This document shows, in pieces, positions 6,673 through 10,301 of a stretch of DNA of 10,301 bases. The stretch's first letter is position 1. Each line of letters opens with the position of its first letter. The position numbers and the translations under genes are program-made. The notes below the pieces were generated by a model. The model saw only the letters and a list, made by a program, of their open reading frames with translations. It ran no database searches and was not told where the DNA came from. The stretch lies in NCBI GenBank assembly GCA_028288875.1, contig JAQGHK010000666.1, positions 1 to 10,301 of the forward strand. The letters are read 5' to 3'. Origin of the DNA: Phycisphaerales bacterium. Its GTDB lineage: Bacteria; Planctomycetota; Phycisphaerae; Tepidisphaerales; Tepidisphaeraceae.

Positions 6673-7925
6673 GAACCCGCGCGATCCTCGGCGTCGTCCT
6701 TGTCGCGATCACCACAAATGCCTACGCCGCGGAAGACCCGATTCTGGCCAAGCCCGCGAATTTAGGAAAAGAGGCCGGTACGCCGATCGTCGAGCTGATC
6801 GCACACCTCCGCATCAACAGCGGCCAGATGATCTTCGTCAACTGGAAGGCGCTCGAGGCGGCCGGCGTGCGACGGACGGTGCCGGTCACAGTCGACCTAT
6901 CGAATCTCACCGTCGGCCAAGCAACCGCCAAGTTGGTCAAGCAGTTCGACTACCCGCCGCTGGATTTCACCGTCGACGAAGGGGTGGTCACCATTAGTGT
7001 CCTGCAGGACTTACACAGGAACGTCGAAACGCGATGCTACGACGTTCGCACGCTCGTAGCCCTGAACGACGCGGAGCGGCCGAAGCGCATCGACGCGTTG
7101 CTGCGGCGCGTCCAAGGGATCAACCCGCTGACCTGGAAGGCCAACGGCAGCGGCAGCGGCAATGTGCAGGAACTGGGTGGCCAGCTAATCGTGACCCAAA
7201 CGCCTGCGATGCAGCGGCGAGTGGCCATTGAATTGGGTGACGGCTTGTCGCCCGCGGAGCAGGCACGGCTTCTGCAGGTCGCTGAGATGCAGGTACTCGT
7301 GGCCAAACCCGTCGTTCCCCTTGCGCCCACGACGCCAATGGGTCGAACGCTGGTCGAGCTCAAGCGGGAGCTTCCCGATGTCCGCTTCAATGACTTCACG
7401 CTCGGCGATGCCTTGGACTTTGTCCGCCATTCGGCCGGTATCTCGATCGACGTCGAATGGGACCAACTGGCCAAAGCCAAGATGAAGCCTGATCATGCAG
7501 TCAATCTCCGTTTGCGCAACATCTCGGTCCGCAAGGTGCTGGCCTCGCTACTGGAGCAAGCGACTAACGTCGCTGATCCCGCCGATGCGGCGTCGTTCAG
7601 CATTCGGCCTGATGGCCACGTGGTCATCACGTCGCGGCGGGATCAGTTTGCGCGGTTTGCCGAAACCAAGTCGTTTGCGATCGGAGACTTGGTTGCTGCT
7701 CCGGCTGACGCGGGCGAAGCCCGTAAGGAGCTCAGTAAACTGATCACCGAAACCGTTGCGGTCCAGACCTGGGCGACAGAGCCCGAACCAGTCGGCGGCA
7801 CGGCGTCCATCGACGGCGACACGTTGCGCGTCAATCAGACGCCCGACGTGCTCCAGCAGATTGACGACCTGCTCAAAACCATGCGCGATCAGCGAACGCA
7901 GGCGTTTGTTGTCCCGGCCCGCTGA
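6669..7925 (+). CDS. Secreted protein with two STN/secretin-N-like repeat units
   Basis: This 418-residue protein has a Sec signal peptide (MRTRAILGVVLVAITTNAYA, probable cleavage after residue 20 or 21). The mature part consists of two related units, about residues 40-190 and 245-402. Each starts with an amphipathic helix and a short strand pair (VELIAHLRINSGQMIFVNW; LGDALDFVRHSAGISIDVEW). Each continues with the STN-like beta-alpha-beta pattern (VPVTVDLSNLTVGQATAKLV; VNLRLRNISVRKVLASLLEQ) and ends in a strand followed by a VTQTP or VNQTP turn and a helix. This is the arrangement of the STN and N1 ring domains of secretins and TonB-dependent receptors, but no secretin beta-barrel follows. 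Many planctomycete exported proteins share this pattern without known function. It probably acts in the periplasm, perhaps as a scaffold. The ATG at 6669 has no clear ribosome binding site but is the start that gives the signal peptide. Confidence 0.75.
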   Translation: MRTRAILGVVLVAITTNAYAAEDPILAKPANLGKEAGTPIVELIAHLRINSGQMIFVNWKALEAAGVRRTVPVTVDLSNLTVGQATAKLVKQFDYPPLDFTVDEGVVTISVLQDLHRNVETRCYDVRTLVALNDAERPKRIDALLRRVQGINPLTWKANGSGSGNVQELGGQLIVTQTPAMQRRVAIELGDGLSPAEQARLLQVAEMQVLVAKPVVPLAPTTPMGRTLVELKRELPDVRFNDFTLGDALDFVRHSAGISIDVEWDQLAKAKMKPDHAVNLRLRNISVRKVLASLLEQATNVADPADAASFSIRPDGHVVITSRRDQFARFAETKSFAIGDLVAAPADAGEARKELSKLITETVAVQTWATEPEPVGGTASIDGDTLRVNQTPDVLQQIDDLLKTMRDQRTQAFVVPAR

Positions 7926-7932
7926 GGCCCAC

Positions 7933-7961
7933 GCTACCAAGCGCCGCCGGCGTTGCTACCA
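7933..7961 (+). repeat. Short direct repeat flanking a GC dyad upstream of the SDR gene
   Basis: GCTACCA occurs at 7933-7939 and again at 7955-7961. The two copies start 22 bases apart, about two helical turns, and flank a GCGCCGCCGGCG stretch that can fold back on itself. They lie in the 43-base gap before the SDR start. They could be a small operator or chance. Confidence 0.25.
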
Positions 7962-7968
7962 TGCCGCG

Positions 7969-8733
7969 ATGCATCTGCCCGATTTCAACGTGACCGACCG
8001 AGTGGCGCTCCTGACCGGCTCCGGCCGGGGCATTGGCCTCGCGCTGGCTAAAGCGCTGGCGGCTGGTGGAGCGGCGGTGGTTATTCAGGACATCGATAAG
8101 GATGTCGCGCAGGCGGAGGCGGATGCGATCAACACCGCCGGCGGCCGGGCCAAAGCGCTCGGCGGCGATCTGGCGGACCCGGCCATGCCTGAACAATTGG
8201 CCAAGGAAGCAATCGCCGCGTTCGGGCAGATCGACATCCTGATCAACAACGGTTCTATCCAGTCCAAGGCGCAGTTCTTTGACTATCCGATCGACACGAT
8301 GCGTCGCGAACTGGAAGCCAACGTGCTGGCCCCCACGCGGCTATGCCAGTTGCTGATGCCCGCGATGGTCGAACGAAAATGGGGCCGGGTGATCAACTTC
8401 AGCTCGATCCAAGGCATCAAGGGCAACGATCACATGCCCGCGTACGCGATGAGCCGCGCGAGTCTGGAGAATCTCACCAAGGGCTTGGCCCGCAAGTTCA
8501 CCCGCGAGGGCGTGACCGTCAACTGCATCGCCCCCGGCTGGTACGACAACACCCACCGCAATGAGAACCAGGCGAACTCGCCCGAGGACATCGCCAAGAT
8601 GGGCAAATGGCTGCCGAGCGGCCGGCTGGGCCAGCCCGAAGACTGCGCCGGCATGTGCGTGCTGCTCTGCAGCCGCGCTGGGGAATATATCACCGGGCAG
8701 ATCCTGTTCGTGGATGGCGGGATGTCCCTGTAG
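7969..8733 (+). CDS. SDR family NAD(P)-dependent oxidoreductase with atypical YxxxR active site
   Basis: This 254-residue cytoplasmic protein has the classical short-chain dehydrogenase layout. The cofactor motif TGSGRGIG is at 16-23, an acidic Asp41 (QDID) after strand beta2 suggests NAD(H) preference, and GDLAD (Asp67) contacts adenine. NNGS at 93-96 stands in place of the usual NNAG. Active-site residues are Asn118, Ser146 (INFSS) and Tyr159. The catalytic lysine expected at position 163 is Arg163 (YAMSR). The C-terminus ITGQILFVDGGMSL is typical of FabG-like and sugar/polyol dehydrogenases, so the fold is certain but the substrate is not. Activity may be altered by the Lys-to-Arg change. 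The ATG at 7969 places the family N-terminus correctly, although no clear ribosome binding site precedes it. The RibK-like gene starts 30 bases after its stop, so the two are probably co-transcribed. Confidence 0.9.
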   Translation: MHLPDFNVTDRVALLTGSGRGIGLALAKALAAGGAAVVIQDIDKDVAQAEADAINTAGGRAKALGGDLADPAMPEQLAKEAIAAFGQIDILINNGSIQSKAQFFDYPIDTMRRELEANVLAPTRLCQLLMPAMVERKWGRVINFSSIQGIKGNDHMPAYAMSRASLENLTKGLARKFTREGVTVNCIAPGWYDNTHRNENQANSPEDIAKMGKWLPSGRLGQPEDCAGMCVLLCSRAGEYITGQILFVDGGMSL

Positions 8734-8763
8734 CATGCCCCGCCTCAGCGAGAAGGAGTGGAC

Positions 8764-9246
8764 GTGATTCAAGCCGAAGGGCGCTATGCGCGAACATGGA
8801 CGAACGCCGCTGCGAAGAACATGGTTCGCCAGATTCCACTGATTGCCGAATCGTTCCCGTCGATCGTGGATTACTACCCGGCCACGCTGAACGTGGTCTT
8901 CGGACCGATGATTATTGTCGCGGGTAGCGACTGCCGCACGCCGCCGTTGCAGTGGAAGGCCATCGGCGAGGACGGGGAAACCGGCGAAGTGTTCGACCTT
9001 GTTCGCTGTCGTCTCACCATCGGCAACCAAGGCCCGCTGAACGCGCTGATGTACGTCGGCCACTGGTCCCTTCACCGGCTGGACCCGCACAAGCAGGAGT
9101 TCCTCGCCGAAGGGTTTATCGACGGCCTGACCGACGGCATGGCGGTAACGTTCACCTGCGACCGGCCGGCAATCGAGTTGCCCTACACCAAATCGGCCCA
9201 GACGGGCGACATCGCCCCCTTGGCGCGAACCATCGTGATTCTCTAA
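8764..9246 (+). CDS. Small protein resembling archaeal CTP-dependent riboflavin kinase (RibK/DUF120-like)
   Basis: This 160-residue protein has no signal peptide or membrane segment. I chose the GTG at 8764 because an AAGGAG ribosome binding site lies five bases upstream; the in-frame GTG at 8758 overlaps that site. The motif order resembles archaeal RibK: an N-terminal EGRY segment (residues 5-8), YPATLNVVF at 38-46 (RibK has PYPGTLNV), a central strand region, a segment LMYVGHWSLHR at 95-105 with His100 and His104, and LTDGMAVTF at 122-130 (RibK has LxDGDxV near its end). RibK transfers phosphate from CTP to riboflavin to give FMN and has a cradle-loop barrel fold. This is a remote resemblance by eye. 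The protein may have the fold without the activity, and bacteria normally use RibF. Its partner is the upstream SDR, which suggests a joint metabolic role. Confidence 0.6.
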   Translation: MIQAEGRYARTWTNAAAKNMVRQIPLIAESFPSIVDYYPATLNVVFGPMIIVAGSDCRTPPLQWKAIGEDGETGEVFDLVRCRLTIGNQGPLNALMYVGHWSLHRLDPHKQEFLAEGFIDGLTDGMAVTFTCDRPAIELPYTKSAQTGDIAPLARTIVIL

Positions 9247-9306
9247 GCGTTTGCCCCCCATGGCGTGGGACGGGACAGGCTGCCTGACGACACCTGCTAG
9301 CGGTCT

Positions 9307-9334
9307 TTGCCAGTCGCCGGCCGTGGCGTATGCT
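9307..9334 (+). promoter_or_regulatory. Candidate sigma70-type promoter for the LEPR-XLL protein gene
   Basis: TTGCCA at 9307-9312 and TATGCT at 9329-9334 are separated by 16 bases, with 5/6 and 4/6 matches to the -35 and -10 consensus. This leaves a leader of roughly 25-30 bases that holds a strong GAGGAG ribosome binding site just before the ATG at 9369. An 11-base palindrome, CAGGC-T-GCCTG (9276-9286), lies shortly upstream and could be an operator. Confidence 0.4.
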
Positions 9335-9368
9335 GAATCCACACGTCCAGAGGAATGAGGAGGAGCAA

Positions 9369-10301
9369 ATGAAGAAGACCATGCCTAAAGCGGCGACGCC
9401 GCGCGTTCTCATCGATTGTTTGGAAGCTCGTCGGTTGCTCGCGTATGTCGCGGCGGATTATTTTCCGCTGAACCCGAACGCCGTCAGCACCTACACCGGC
9501 ACCGTCAACGGCCAAACCGCCACGATTTACCATACCCAAGGTGCCAAAACGGTGAGCGGGGTCGACGGCGTTTTGGTGCGCGATAAGGCCGTCGCTGGCG
9601 GCGATACCGGCATTCTCGATGGCACGTACTCGATCGATCGAAGCGGCCTGAAGCTTAATCAAGCCCAGATCAGCGGCGCGATCCAAGGCCACAACTTCGG
9701 TGCGAAAGTGACGCCGGTTCCTGGCTTGCCGATCCTGCCGAGCACGTTTTCGACTGGCGCGGTGAGCGCCTGGAAGGGCGTGAAAGTCAGCGGCGTGTTC
9801 CAGATCCCAGAGGCCGGCGTGAGCGATCTGCCGTTGGGCGGCACCGATAGCGGATCTGTCACCGTCGCCGACAACGGGCGGGTGGAAAAGCTGGGCTATT
9901 CGCTGGTGAACACGATCCTCGTCAAAGTCCATCATGTCGAATCGTTCAGCTCGTCGGTCCTTGGCCGGACGTACAGCGCCACCGTCGTGATCGATTCCAG
10001 CCAAGTGCTGGCGCAGTCCGTCGGGCTCGTCAGCGGGACCAGCAGCTTCTCGGTCCATCTGACCGGTACGGGCGGCATTGACCAGACGCAGGTCTACACC
10101 GAAACCCTGGACCTGACGACGACCAATCTGCTGTCCAGCTTCGCCCGCAAGTCCGGCAGCGTGCTGCGCATCGGCGGCACGAGTAAGGCCGACACTATCG
10201 GCCTTGGTTTTGATGGAAGCTCGGCCACGTTCCTTGTCGTGCGCAACGGCGTTGGCACGAGCCTGTCCACCAGTGGCATCACTAGTGCCGTGATCGATGC
10301 C
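9369..10301 (+). CDS. LEPR-XLL-motif extracellular protein, N-terminal part, probably RTX-like beyond the window
   Basis: The frame is open for 311 codons to the window edge, so the gene is partial. It starts at an ATG with an excellent GAGGAG ribosome binding site. Residues 18-25 read LEARRLLA after a short basic N-terminus. This matches the planctomycete LEPR-XLL N-terminal signature (LExRxLL), associated with large exported surface proteins. The next part (DYFPLNPNAVSTYTG... to about residue 255) is made of Thr/Ser/Gly/Val-rich strands and looks like a beta-sandwich or beta-barrel domain I cannot name. From about residue 262, SGSVLRIGGTSKADTIGLGF resembles the 'G-T-x-x-x-D-T-I' strand units that precede GGxGxD calcium-binding repeats in Phycisphaerae proteins. 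Repeats are therefore expected downstream but none are visible here. Probable location is the cell surface or outside the cell. Confidence 0.85.
   Translation, partial: MKKTMPKAATPRVLIDCLEARRLLAYVAADYFPLNPNAVSTYTGTVNGQTATIYHTQGAKTVSGVDGVLVRDKAVAGGDTGILDGTYSIDRSGLKLNQAQISGAIQGHNFGAKVTPVPGLPILPSTFSTGAVSAWKGVKVSGVFQIPEAGVSDLPLGGTDSGSVTVADNGRVEKLGYSLVNTILVKVHHVESFSSSVLGRTYSATVVIDSSQVLAQSVGLVSGTSSFSVHLTGTGGIDQTQVYTETLDLTTTNLLSSFARKSGSVLRIGGTSKADTIGLGFDGSSATFLVVRNGVGTSLSTSGITSAVIDA

Noticed and set aside
7961..7993. Ten-codon upstream frame starting eight bases before the SDR ATG
   Set aside because: It has no ribosome binding site and no regulatory residue pattern; a chance ATG is enough to explain it.
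8341..9342. Leftward open frame of 333 codons opposite the SDR and RibK-like genes
   Set aside because: Its composition is typical of antisense shadows in high-GC DNA, and it crosses two well-supported genes.
1..10301. Defence island, CRISPR array, transposon or biosynthetic cluster
   Set aside because: I found no spaced repeats, terminal inverted repeats, transposase or integrase motifs, nuclease or helicase motifs, or carrier-protein genes.

Overview
The window looks like a chromosomal segment from a GC-rich planctomycete, most likely of the class Phycisphaerae. The best evidence is the partial gene at the right edge. It opens with an LEPR-XLL-type N-terminal motif (LEARRLLA) and, where it leaves the window, is entering a 'GGTSKADTI' beta-strand unit of the kind that precedes RTX-like repeats in very large planctomycete secreted proteins. 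Two further secreted proteins of planctomycete style, and ribosome binding sites that are strong for some genes and absent for others, fit the same picture. The assignment is an inference from protein style, not from a marker gene.

Layout. Positions 1-2903 are transcribed leftward and 3522-10301 rightward; the two blocks diverge from a gene-free stretch of about 620 bases. Reading leftward from 2903, the left block holds a small membrane protein with a bacterial PH-like domain, a VOC/glyoxalase-fold protein, a GAF-domain sensor histidine kinase with no response regulator beside it, and at the left edge a secreted-protein gene that appears to be broken by an in-frame TGA. The right block holds a soluble pyridine nucleotide transhydrogenase (SthA family), a 490-residue secreted protein with a weakly jacalin-like C-terminal domain and a duplicated DPTDDPNFKG tail, a 418-residue secreted protein built from two copies of an STN/secretin-N-like unit, an SDR oxidoreductase whose YxxxK lysine is replaced by arginine, a 160-residue protein that resembles archaeal CTP-dependent riboflavin kinase (RibK/DUF120), and the start of the LEPR-XLL protein.

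How the genes relate. The transhydrogenase, the SDR and the possible flavin-related protein all touch NAD(P) or flavin chemistry, but they do not form one obvious pathway. Only the SDR and RibK-like pair (30-base gap) looks clearly co-transcribed. The 418-residue gene may join them, since 43 bases separate it from the SDR. I see no mobile element, CRISPR array, tRNA or rRNA, and no convincing defence or biosynthetic system. The points most worth following are the RibK-like protein and its SDR partner, the duplicated tail, the internally duplicated STN-like protein and the apparent nonsense mutation at the left edge.
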